Assembly: GCA_916610825.1 (NCBI GenBank)
Contig: OU744446.1
Coordinates: 21,585,223-21,649,222, forward strand
Origin: Haliclystus octoradiatus
Taxonomy: Eukaryota; Cnidaria; Staurozoa; Stauromedusae; Haliclystidae
Length of the DNA stretch: 64,000 nucleotides
Direction of reading: 5' to 3'
Shown: positions 13,701 through 25,287 of the stretch, in pieces
Position numbering within the stretch: the first letter of the stretch is position 1
Layout: the number at the start of each line of letters is the position of its first letter
Made by a program: the position numbers and the translations under genes
The notes under the pieces: model-generated
What the model was told of the DNA's origin: nothing
The model's input: the letters and a program-made list of their open reading frames with translations, nothing else
Databases searched by the model: none

Positions 13701-15745
13701 CCCTTGGGAATTAAGCATTGTTTTAGGTCAGTTTGAGCTGTTTTTGAAAAATTTGAATTCCCTTGGGAATTAAGCATTGTTTTAGGTCATTTTGAGCTGT
13801 TTTTGTAAAATTCGAATTCCCTTGGGAACTGGGTGTTTTTGGTCATTTTGAGCTGTTTTTGAAAAATTCAAATTCCCTTGGGAATTAAGCATTGTTTTAA
13901 GTCATTTTGAGCTGTTTTTGTAAAATTCGAATTCCCTTGGGAATTAAGCATTGTTTTAGGTCATTTTGAGCTGTTTTTGAAAAATTTGAATTGCCTGGCG
14001 AATTAAGCATTGTTTTAGGTCATTTTGAGCTGTTTTTGTAAAATTCAAATTCCCTTGGGAACTGGGCAATGTTGTTGGTCATTTTGAGCTGTTTTTGAAA
14101 AATTCAAATTCCCTTGGGAATTAAGCATTGTTTTAAGTCATTTTGAGCTGTTTTTGTAAAATTCGAATTCCCTTGGGAATTAAGCATTGTTTTAGGTCAT
14201 TTTGAGCTGTTTTTGAAAAATTTGAATTCCCTTGGGAATTAAGCATTGTTTTAGGTCATTTTGAGCTGTTTTTGTAAAATTCGAATTCCCTTGGGAACTG
14301 GGCAGTGTTTTTGGTCATTTTGAGCTGTTTTTGAAAAATTCAAATTCCCTTGGGAATTAAGCATTGTTTTAGGTCATTTTGAGCTGTTTTTGTAAAATTC
14401 GAATTCCCTTGATAACTGGGCATTGTTTTTGGTCATTTTGAGCTGTTTTTGAAAAATTCAAATTCCCTTTGGAATTAAGCATTGTTTTAGGTCATTTTGA
14501 GCTGTTTTAGAAAAATTCGAATTCCCTTGGGAATTAAGCATTGTTTTAGGTCATTTTGAGCTGTTTTTGAAAAATTCAAATTCCCTTGGGAATTAAGCAT
14601 TGTTTTAGGTCATTTTGAGCTGTTTTTGAAAAATTTGAATTCCCTTGTTGAATTAAGCATTGTTTTAGGTCATTTTGAGCTGTTTTTTAAAAATTCGAAT
14701 TCCCTTGGGAATTAAGCATTGTTTTAGGTCATTTTGAGCTGTTTTTGTAAAATTCGAATTCCCTTGGGAACTGGGCATTGTTTTTGGTCATTTTGAGCTG
14801 TTTTTGAAAAATTCAACTTCCCTTGGGAATTAAGCATTGTTTTAGGTCATTTTGAGCTGTTTTTGAAAAATTCGAATTCCCTTGGGAATTAAGCATTGTT
14901 TTAGGTCATTTTAAGCTGTTTTTGAAAAATTTGAATTCCTTTGGGAACTGGGCATTGTTTTTGGTCATTTTGAGCTGTTTTTGGAAAATTCAAATTCCCT
15001 TGGGAATTAAGCATTGTTTTTGGTCATTTTGAGCTGTTTTTGGAAAATTCAAATTCCCTTGGGAATTAAGCATTGTTTTAGGTCATTTTGAGCTGTTTTA
15101 GAAAAATTCGAATTCCCTTGGGAATTAAGCATTGTTTTAGGTCATTTTGAGCTGTTTTTGAAAAATTCAAATTCCCTTGGGAATTAAGCATTGTTTTAGG
15201 TCATTTTGAGCTGTTTTTGAAAAATTTGAATTCCCTTGGGAATTAAGCATTGTTTTAGGTCATTTTGAGCTGTTTTTTAAAAATTCGAATTCCCTTGGGA
15301 ATTAAGCATTGTTTTAGGTCATTTTGAGCTGTTTTTGTAAAATTCGAATTCCCTTGGGAACTGGGCATTGTTTTTGGTCATTTTGAGCTGTTTTTGAAAA
15401 ATTCAACTTCCCTTGGGAATTAAGCATTGTTTTAGGTCATTTTGAGCTGTTTTTGAAAAATTCGAATTCCCTTGGGAATTAAGCATTGTATTAGGTCATT
15501 TTAAGCTGTTTTTGAAAAATTTGAATTCCTTTGGGAACTGGGCATTGTTTTTGGTCATTTTGAGCTGTTTTTGGAAAATTCAAATTCCCTTGGGAATTAA
15601 GCATTGTTTTATGTCATTTTGAGCTGTTTTTGAAAAATTCAAATTCCCTTGGGAATTAAGCATTGTTTTAGGTCATTTTGAGCTGTTTTTGAAAATTTCG
15701 AATTCCCTTGGGAATTAAGCATTGTTTTAGGTCATTTTGAGCTGT
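10800..15745. repeat. 2475-bp higher-order tandem duplication
   Basis: Two adjacent copies, about 10800-13270 and 13275-15745, share rare private variants at a constant offset of 2475 bp: GAACTGGGTG lacking a few bases (11351 / 13826), TTGAATTGCCTGGCG (11511 / 13986), CCTTGATAACTGGG (near 11933 / 14408) and CCCTTGTTGAATTA (near 12168 / 14643). Sharing several rare changes at one offset shows recent block duplication rather than independent mutation. Boundaries are approximate. Confidence 0.85.
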
Positions 15746-18700
15746 TTTTGTAAAATTCGAATTCCCTTGGGAATTAAGCATTGTTTTTGTCATTTTGAGC
15801 TGATTTTGTAAAATTCGAATTCCCTTGAGAATTAAGCATTGTTTTAAGTCATTTTGAGCTGTTTTTGTAAAATTCGAATTCCCTTGGGAATTAAGCATTG
15901 TTTTAGGTCAGTTTGAGCTGTTTTTGAAAAATTTGAATTCCCTTGGGAATTAAGCATTGTTTTAGGTCATTTTGAGCTGTTTTTGTAAAATTCGAATTCC
16001 CTTGGGAACTGGGCATTGTTTTTGGTCATTTTGAGCTGTTTTTGAAAAATTCAAATTCCCTTGGGAATTAAGCATTGTTTTAATTCATTTTGAGCTGTTT
16101 TTGTAAAATTCGAATTCCCTTGGAAATTAAGCATTGTTTTAGGTCATTTTGAGCTGTTTTTGAAAAATTTGAATTCCCTTGGGAATTAAGCATTGTTTTA
16201 GGTCATTTTGAGCTGTTTTTGTAAAATTCAAATTCCCTTGGGAACTGGGCAATGTTTTTGGTCATTTTGAGCTGTTTTTGAAAAATTCAAATTCCCTTGG
16301 GAATTAAGCATTGTTTGAAGTCATTTTGAGCTGTTTTGGTAAAATTCGAATTCCCTTGGGAATTAAGCATTGTTTTAGGTCATTTTGAGCTGTTTTTGAA
16401 AAATTTGAATTCCCTTGGGAATTAAGCATTGTTTTAGGTCATTTTGAGCTGTTTTTGTAAAATTCGAATTCCCTTGGGAACTGGGCATTGTTTTTGGTCA
16501 TTTTGAGCTGTTTTTGAAAAATTCAAATTCCCTTGGGAATTAAGCATTGTTTTAGGTCATTTTGAGCTGTTTTTGTAAAATTCGAATTCCCTTGGGAACT
16601 GGGCATTGTTTTTGGTCATTTTGAGCTGTTTTTGAAAAATTCAAATTCCCTTGGGAATTAAGCATTGTTTTAGGTCATTTTGAGCTGTTTTTGTAAAATT
16701 CGAATTCCCTTGGGAATTAAGCATTGTTTTTGTCATTTTGAGCTGATTTTGTAAAATTCGAATTCCCTTGGGAATTAAGCATTGTTTTAAGTCATTTTGA
16801 GCTGTTTTTGAAAAATTCAAATTCCCTTGGGAATTAAGCATTGTTTTAGGTCATTTTGAGCTGTTTTTGAAAAATTCGAATTCCCTTTGGAATTAAGCAT
16901 TGTTTTAGGTCATTTTGAGCTGTTTTTGTAAAATTCGAATTCCCTTGGGAATTAAGCATTGTTTTTGTCATTTTGAGCTGATTTTGTAAAATTCGAATTC
17001 CCTTGGGAATTAAGCATTGTTTTAAGTCATTTTGAGCTGTTTTTGTAAAATTCGAATTCCCTTGGGAATTAAGCATTGTTTTAGGTCAGTTTGAGCTGTT
17101 TTTGAAAAATTTGAATTCCCTTGGGAATTAAGCATTGTTTTAGGTCATTTTGAGCTGTTTTTGTAAAATTCGAATTCCCTTGGGGACTGGGCATTGTTTT
17201 TGGTCATTTTGAGCTGTTTTTGAAAAATTCAAATTCCCTTGGGAATTAAGCATTGTTTTAATTCATTTTGAGCTGTTTTTGTAAAATTCAAATTCCCTTG
17301 GGAATTAAGCATTGTTTTAGGTCATTTTGAGCTGTTTTTGAAAAATTTGAATTCCCTTGGGAATTAAGCATTGTTTTAGGTCATTTTGAGCTGTTTTTGT
17401 AAAATTCAAATTCCCTTGGGAACTGGGCAATGTTTTTGGTCATTTTGAGCTGTTTTTGAAAAATTCAAATTCCCTTGGGAATTAAGCATTGTTTTAAGTC
17501 ATGTTGAGCTGTTTTTGTAAAATTCGAATTCCCTTGGGAATTAAGCATTGTTTTAGGTCATTTTGAGCTGTTTTTGAAAAATTTGAATTCCCTTGGGAAT
17601 TAAGCATTGTTTTAGGTCATTTTGAGCTGTTTTTGTAAAATTCGAATTCCCTTGGGAACTGGGCATTGTTTTTGGTCATTTTGAGCTGTTTTTGAATAAT
17701 TCAAATTCCCTTGGGAATTAAGCATTGTTTTAGGTCATTTTGAGCTGTTTTTGAAAAATTCGATTTCCCTTGGGAATTAAGCATTGTTTTAGGTCATTTT
17801 GAGCTGTTTTTGTAAAATTCGAATTCCCTTGGGAACTGGGCATTGTTTTTGGTCATTTTGAGCTGTTTTTGAAAAATTCAAATTCCCTTGGGAATTAAGC
17901 ATTGTTTTAAGTCATTTTGAGCTGTTTTTGAAAAATTCGAATTCCCTTGGGAATTAAGCATTGTTTTAGGTCATTTTGAGCTGTTTTTGAAAAATTTGAA
18001 TTCCTTTGGGAATTAAGCATTGTTTTAGGTCATTTTGAGCTGTTTTTGTAAAATTCGAATTCCCTTGGGAACTGGGCATTGTTTTTGGTCATTTTGAGCT
18101 GTTTTTGGAAAATTCAAATTCCCTTGGGAATTAAGCATTGTTTTATGTCATTTTGAGCTGTTTTTGAAAAATGCAAATTCCCTTGGGAATTAAGCATTGT
18201 TTTTGTCATTTTGAGCTGTTTTTGTAAAATTCGAATTCCCTTGGGAATTAAGCATTGTTTTAGGTCATTTTGAGCTGTTTTTTAAAAATTCGAATTCCCT
18301 TGGGAATTAAGCATTGTTTTAGGTCATTTTGAGCTGTTTTTGTAAAATTCGAATTCCCTTGGGAACTGGGCATTGTTTTTGGTCATTTTGAGCTGTTTTT
18401 GAAAAATTCAACTTCCCTTGGGAATTAAGCATTGTTTTAGGTCATTTTGAGCTGTTTTTGAAAAATTCGAATTTCCTTGGGAATTAAGCATTGTTTTAGG
18501 TCATTTTGAGCTGTTTTTGAAAAATTTGAATTCCCTTGGGAACTGGGCATTGTTTTTGGTCATTTCGAGCTGTTTTTGAAAAATTCAAATTCCCTTGGGA
18601 ATTAAGCATTGTTTTAGGTCATTTTGAGCTGTTTTTGTAAAATTCGAATTCCCTTGGGAACTGGGCATTGTTTTTGGTCATTTTGAGCTGTTTTTGAAAA

Positions 18701-20499
18701 ATTCAAATTCCCTTGGGAATTAAGCATTGTTTTAGGTCATTTTGAGCTGTTTTAGAAAAATTCGAATTCCCTTGGGAATTAAGCATTATTTTAGGTCATT
18801 TTGAGCTGTTTTTGAAAAATTCAAATTCCCTTGGGAATTAAGCATTGTTTTAGGTCATTTTGAGCTGTTTTTGTAAAATTCGAATTCCCTTGGGAATTAA
18901 GCATTGTTTTTGTCATTTTGAGCTGATTTTGTAAAATTCGAATTCCCTTGGGAATTAAGCATTGTTTTAAGTCATTTTGAGCTGTTTTTGTAAAATTCGA
19001 ATTCCCTTGGGAATTAAGCATTGTATTAGGTCATTTTGAGCTGTTTTTTAAAAATTCGAATTCCCGTGGGAATTAAGCATTGTTTTAGGTCATTTTGAGC
19101 TGTTTTTGTAAAATTCGAATTCCCTTGGGAACTGGGCATTGTTTTTAGTCATTTTGAGCTGTTTTTGAAAAATTTAACTTCCCTTGGGAATTAAGCATTG
19201 TTTTAGGTCATTTTGAGCTGTTTTTGAAAAATTCGAATTTCCTTGGGAATTAAGCATTGTTTTAGGTCATTTTGAGCTGTTTTTGAAAAATTTGAATTCC
19301 TTTGGGAATTAAGCATTGTTTTAGGTCATTTTGAGCTGTTTTTGTAAAATTCGAATTCCCTTGGGAACTGGGCATTGTTTTTGGTCATTTTGAGCTGTTT
19401 TTGAAAAATTCAAATTCCCTTGGGAATTAAGCATTGTTTTATGTCATTTTGAGCTGTTTTTGAAAAATTCAAATTCCCTTGGGAATTAAGCATTGTTTTA
19501 GGTCATTTTGAGCTGTTTTTGAAAAATTCGAATTCCCTTGGGAATTAAGCATTGTTTTAGGTCATTTTGAGCTGTTTTTGTAAAATTCGAATTCCCTTGG
19601 GAATTAAGCATTGTTTTTGTCATTTTGAGCTGATTTTGTAAAATTCGAATTCCCTTGGGAATTAAGCATAGTTTTAAGTCATTTTGAGCTGTTTTTGTAA
19701 AATTCGAATTCCCTTGGGAATTAAGCATTGTTTTAGGTCATTTTGAGCTGTTTTTGAAAAATCTGAATTCCCTTGGGAATTAAGCATTGTTTTAGGTCAT
19801 TTTGAGCTGTTTTTGTAAAATTCGAATTCCCTTGGGAATTAAGCATAGTTTTAAGTCATTTTGAGCTGTTTTTGTAAAATTCGAATTCCCTTGGGAATTA
19901 AGCATTGTTTTAGGTCATTTTGAGCTGTTTTTGAAAAATTTGAATTCCCTTGGGAATTAAGCATTGTTTTAGGTCATTTTGAGCTGTTTTTGTAAAATTC
20001 GAATTCCCTTGGGAACTGGGCATTGTTTTTGGTCATTTTGAGCTGTTTTTGAAAAATTCAAATTCCCTTGGGAATTAAGCATTGTTTTAGGTCATTTTGA
20101 GCTGTTTTTGAAAAATTCGATTTCCCTTGGGAATTAAGCATTGTTTTAGGTCATTTTGAGCTGTTTTTGTAAAATTCGAATTCTCTTGGGAACTGGGCAT
20201 TGTTTTTGGTCATTTTGAGCTGTTTTTGGAAAATTCAAATTCCCTTGGGAATTAAGCATTGTTTTAAGTCATTTTGAGCTGTTTTTGTAAAATTCGAATT
20301 CCCTTGGGAATTAAGCATTGTTTTAGGTCATTTTGAGCTGTTTTTGAAAAATTTGAATTCCCTTGGGAATTAAGCATTGTTTTAGGTCATTTTGAGCTGT
20401 TTTTGTAAAATTCGAATTCCCTTGGGAACTGGGCATTGTTTTTGGTCATTTTGAGCTGTTTTTGAAAAATTCAAATTCCCTTGGGAATTAAGCATTGTT

Positions 20500-23400
20500 T
20501 TAGGTCATTTTGAGCTGTTTTTGAAAAATTCGATTTCCCTTGGGAATTAAGCATTGTTTTAGGTCATTTTGAGCTGTTTTTGTAAAATTCGAATTCCCTT
20601 GGGAACTGGGCATTGTTTTTGGTCATTTTGAGCTGTTTTTGAAAAATTCAAATTCCCTTGGGAATTAAGCATTGTTCTAGGTCATTTTGAGCTGTTTTTG
20701 TAAAATTCGAATTCCCTTGGGAACTGGGCATTGTTTTTGGTCATTTTGAGCTGTTTTTGAAAAATTCAAATTCCCTTGGGAATTAAGCATTGTTTTAGGT
20801 CATTTTGAGCTGTTTTAGAAAAATTCGAATTCCCTTGGGAATTAAGCATTGTTTTAGGTCATTTTGAGCTGTTTTTGAAAAATTCAAATTCCCTTGGGAA
20901 TTAAGCATTGTTTTAGGTCATTTTGAGCTGTTTTTGTAAAATTCGAATTCCCTTGGGAATTAAGCATTGTTTTTGTCATTTTGAGCTGATTTTGTAAAAT
21001 TCGAATTCCCTTGGGAATTAAGCATTGTTTTAAGTCATTTTGAGATGTTTTTGTAAAATTCGAATTCCCTTGGGAATTAAGCATTGTTTTAGGTCATTTT
21101 GAGCTGTTTTTTAAAAATTCGATCTCCCTTGGGAATTAAGCATTGTTTTAGGTCATTTTGAGCTGTTTTTGTAAAATTCGAATTCCCTTGGGAACTGGGC
21201 ATTGTTTTTGGTCATTTTGAGCTGTTTTTGAAAAATTCAAATTCCCTTGGGAATTAAGCATTGTTTTAGGTCATTTTGAGCTGTTTTTGTAAAATTCGAA
21301 TTCCCTTGGGAACTGGGCATTGTTTTTGGTCATTTTGAGCTATTTTTGAAAAATTCAAATTCCCTTGGGAATTAAGCATTGTTTTAGGTCATTTTGAGCT
21401 GTTTTAGAAAAATTCGAATTCCCTTGGGAATTAAGCATTGTTTTAGGTCATTTTGAGCTGTTTTTGAAAAATTCAAATTCCCTTGGGAATTAAGCATTGT
21501 TTTAGGTCATTTTGAGCTGTTTTTGTAAAATTCGAATTCCCTTGGGAATTAAGCATTGTTTTTGTCATTTTGAGCTGATTTTGTAAAATTCGAATTCCCT
21601 TGGGAATTAAGCATTGTTTTAAGTCATTTTGAGCTGTTTTTGTAAAATTCGAATTCCCTTGGGAATTAAGCATTGTTTTAGGTCATTTTGAGCTGTTTTT
21701 TAAAAATTCGATTTCCCTTGGGAATTAAGCATTGTTTTAGGTCATTTTGAGCTGTTTTTGTAAAATTCGAATTCCCTTGGGAACTGGGCATTGTTTTTGG
21801 TCATTTTGAGCTGTTTTTGAAAAATTCAAATTCCCTTGGGAATTAAGCATTGTTTTAGGTCATTTTGAGCTGTTTTTGAAAAATTCGATTTCCCTTGGGA
21901 ATTAAGCATTGTTTTAGGTCATTTTGAGCTGTTTTTGTAAAATTCGAATTCCCTTGGGAAATGGGCATTGTTTTTGGTCATTTTGAGCTGTTTTTGAAAA
22001 ATTCAAATTCCCTTGGGAATTAAGCATTGTTCTAGGTCATTTTGAGCTGTTTTTGTAAAATTCGAATTCCCTTGGGAACTGGGCATTGTTTTTGGTCATT
22101 TTGAGCTGTTTTTGAAAAATTCAAATTCCCTTGGGAATTAAGCATTGTTTTAGGTCATTTTGAGCTGTTTTAGAAAAATTCGAATTCCCTTGGGAATTAA
22201 GCATTGTTTTAGGTCATTTTGAGCTGTTTTTGAAAAATTCAAATTCCCTTGGGAATTAAGCATTGTTTTAGGTCATTTTGAGCTGTTTTTGTAAAATTCG
22301 AATTCCCTTGGGAATTAAGCATTGTTTTTGTCATTTTGAGCTGATTTTGTAAAATTCGAATTCCCTTGGGAATTAAGCATTGTTTTAAGTCATTTTGAGA
22401 TGTTTTTGTAAAATTCGAATTCCCTTGGGAATTAAGCATTGTTTTAGGTCATTTTGAGCTGTTTTTTAAAAATTCGATCTCCCTTGGGAATTAAGCATTG
22501 TTTTAGGTCATTTTGAGCTGTTTTTGTAAAATTCGAATTCCCTTGGGAACTGGGCATTGTTTTTGGTCATTTTGAGCTGTTTTTGAAAAATTCAAATTCC
22601 CTTGGGAATTAAGCATTGTTTTAGGTCATTTTGAGCTGTTTTTGTAAAATTCGAATTCCCTTGGGAACTGGGCATTGTTTTTGGTCATTTTGAGCTGTTT
22701 TTGAAAAATTCAAATTCCCTTGGGAATTAAGCATTGTTTTAGATCATTTTGAGCTGTTTTAGAAAAATTCGAATTCCCTTGGGAATTAAGCATTGTTTTA
22801 GGTCATTTTGAGCTGTTTTTGAAAAATTCAAATTCCCTTGGGAATTAAGCATTGTTTTAGGTCATTTTGAGCTGTTTTTGTAAAATTCGAATTCCCTTGG
22901 GAATTAAGCATTGTTTTTGTCATTTTGAGCTGATTTTGTAAAATTCGAATTCCCTTGGGAATTAAGCATTGTTTTAAGTCATTTTGAGCTGTTTTTGTAA
23001 AATTCGAATTCCCTTGGGAATTAAGCATTGTTTTAGGTCATTTTGAGCTGTTTTTTAAAAATTCGATTTCCCTTGGGAATTAAGCATTGTTTTAGGTCAT
23101 TTTGAGCTGTTTTTGTAAAATTCGAATTCCCTTGGGAATTAAGCATTGTTTTAAGTCATTTTGAGCTGTTTTTGTAAAATTCGAATTCCCTTGGGAATTA
23201 TGCATTGTTTTAGGTCATTTTGAGCTGTTTTTTAAAAATTCGATTTCCCTTGGGAATTAAGCATTGTTTTAGGTCATTTTGAGCTGTTTTTGTAAAATTC
23301 GAATTCCCTTGGGAACTGGGCATTGTTTTTGGTCATTTTGAGCTGTTTTTGAAAAATTCAAATTCCCTTGGGAATTAAGCATTGTTTTAGGTCATTTTGA

Positions 23401-24560
23401 GCTGTTTTTGTAAAATTCGAATTCCCTTGGGAACTGGGCATTGTTTTTGGTCATTTTGAGCTGTTTTTGAAAAATTCAAATTCCCTTGGGAATTAAGCAT
23501 TGTTTTAGGTCATTTTGAGCTGTTTTAGAAAAATTCGAATTCCCTTGGGAATTAAGCATTGTTTTAGGTCATTTTGAGCTGTTTTTGAAAAATTCAAATT
23601 CCCTTGGGAATTAAGCATTGTTTTAGGTCATTTTGAGCTGTTTTTGTAGAATTCGAATTCCCTTGGGAATTAAGCATTGTTTTTGTCATTTTGAGCTGAT
23701 TTTGTAAAATTCGAATTCCCTTGGGAATTAAGCATTGTTTTAAGTCATTTTGAGCTGTTTTTGTAAAATTCGAATTCCATTGGGAATTAAGCATTGTTTT
23801 AGGTCATTTTGAGCTGTTTTTTAAAAATTCGAATTCCCTTGGGAATTAAGCATTGTTTTAGGTCATTTTGAGCTGTTTTTGTAAAATTCGAATTCCCTTG
23901 GGAACTGGGCATTGTTGTTGGTCATTTTGAGCTGTTTTTGAAAAATTCAACTTCCCTTGGGAATTAAGCATTGTTTTAGGTCATTTTGAGCTGTTTTTGA
24001 AAAATTTGAATTCCCTTGGGAACTGGGCATTGTTTTTGGTCATTTTGAGCTGTTTTTGAAAAATTCAAATTCCCTTGGGAATTAAGCATTGTTTTAGGTC
24101 ATTTTGAGCTGTTTTTGTAAAATTCGAATTCCCTTGGGAGCTGGGCATTGTTTTTGTTCATTTTGAGCTGTTTTTGAAAAATTCAAATTCCCTTGGGAAT
24201 TAAGCAATGTTTTAGGTCATTTTGAGCTGTTTTAGAAAAATTCGAATTCCCTTGGGAATTAAGCATTGTTTTAGGTCATTTTGAGCTGTTTTTGAAAAAT
24301 TCAAATTCCCTTGGGAATTAAGCATTGTTTTAGGTCATTTTGAGCTGTTTTTGTAAAATTCGAATTCCCTTGGGAATTAAGCATTGTTTTTGTCATTTTG
24401 AGCTGATTTTGTAAAATTCGAATTCCCTTGGGAATTAAGCATTGTTTTAAGTCATTTTGAGCTGTTTTTGTAAAATTCGAATTCCCTTGGGAATTAAGCA
24501 TTGTATTAGGTCATTTTGAGCTGTTTTTTAAAAATTCGAATTCCCTTGGGAATTAAGCAT
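20500..24560. repeat. 1355-bp higher-order repeat, about three copies
   Basis: Blocks of 1355 bp (23 monomers) repeat from about 20500, 21855 and 23210. Diagnostic variants shared by the first two copies are GATTTCCC (20532 / 21887), ATTGTTCTAG (20671 / 22026), GAGATGTTTTT (21042 / 22397) and GATCTCCC (21120 / 22475). The third copy follows the same monomer order but lacks the last two variants, so it is an older or converted copy. Confidence 0.75.
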
Positions 24561-25279
24561 TGTTTTAGGTCATTTTGAGCTGTTTTTGTAAAATTCGAAT
24601 TCCCTTGGGAACTGGGCATTGTTTTTGGTCATTTTGAGCTGTTTTTGAAAAATTTAACTTCCCTTGGGAATTAAGCATTGTTTTAGGTCATTTTGAGCTG
24701 TTTTTGAAAAATTCGAATTTCCTTGGGAATTAAGCATTGTTTTAGGTCATTTTGAGCTGTTTTTGAAAAATTTGAATTCCTTTGGGAATTAAGCATTGTT
24801 TTAGGTCATTTTGAGCTGTTTTTGTAAAATTCGAATTCCCTTGGGAACTGGGCATTGTTTTTGGTCATTTTGAGCTGTTTTTGAAAAATTCAAATTCCCT
24901 TGGGAATTAAGCATTGTTTTATGTCATTTTGAGCTGTTTTTGAAAAATTCAAATTCCCTTGGGAATTAAGCATTGTTTTAGGTCATTTTGAGCTGTTTTT
25001 GAAAAATTCGAATTCCCTTGGGAATTAAGCATTGTTTTAGGTCATTTTGAGCTGTTTTTGTAAAATTCGAATTCCCTTGGGAATTAAGCATTGTTTTTGT
25101 CATTTTGAGCTGATTTTGTAAAATTCGAATTCCCTTGGGAATTAAGCATAGTTTTAAGTCATTTTGAGCTGTTTTTGTAAAATTCGAATTCCCTTGGGAA
25201 ATAAGCATTGTTTTAGGTCATTTTGAGCTGTTTTTGAAAAAATTGAATTCCCTTGGGAATTAAGCATTGTTTTAGGTCA

Positions 25280-25287
25280 TTTTGAGC
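25280..25287. other. Left flanking repeat (candidate TSD) of the large element
   Basis: TTTTGAGC precedes the TG at 25288 and recurs directly after the CA at 36924. Eight bases is long for an LTR element. Because the terminal repeat itself may include the TTTT, the true duplication could be as short as 4 bp (GAGC). The motif is also part of every satellite monomer, so the length is ambiguous. Confidence 0.6.

Larger units (their letters stand above)
1..25287. repeat. 59-bp satellite array, left block
   Basis: Continuous head-to-tail array of monomers of mostly 59 bp (about 428 copies), running up to the LTR at 25288. Read from its palindrome, a typical monomer is GAATTCCCTTGGGAATTAAG, then CATTGTTTTAGGTCATTTTG, then AGCTGTTTTTGAAAAATTC. 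Recurrent monomer classes are: (a) ATTAAGC with TTTTAGGTC; (b) AACTGGGC with TTTTTGGTC; (c) a 58-bp form with TTTTTGTC and GCTGATTTTG; (d) TTTTTGATC, some with GATCGGTTTAAG; (e) TTTTTTCTC followed by a CATACCCAAGGGTAC core. Many monomers carry an EcoRI site (GAATTC), and those with TTCGAA also a BstBI site. All copies point the same way. No gene is seen; the short minus-strand frames shift with the 59-bp period. Such arrays are typical of centromeric, pericentromeric or subtelomeric heterochromatin, but the sequence does not show which. Confidence 0.98.
18400..25287. repeat. 5480-bp spaced higher-order duplicate reaching the insertion site
   Basis: The segment from about 18400 to 19808 matches about 23880 to 25287 at an offset of 5480 bp. 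Shared variants include CATAGTTTTAAGTC (19668 / 25148) and AATTTAACTTCCC (19172 / 24652). The large LTR element starts at 25288, which corresponds to 19808 in the upstream copy. The upstream copy therefore acts as an unoccupied reference for the insertion site. Confidence 0.75.

Noticed and set aside
1..25287. CRISPR-like array (short palindromic repeat at regular spacing)
   Set aside because: There are no unique spacers; the whole 59-bp unit repeats. The retrotransposons show that the genome is eukaryotic.
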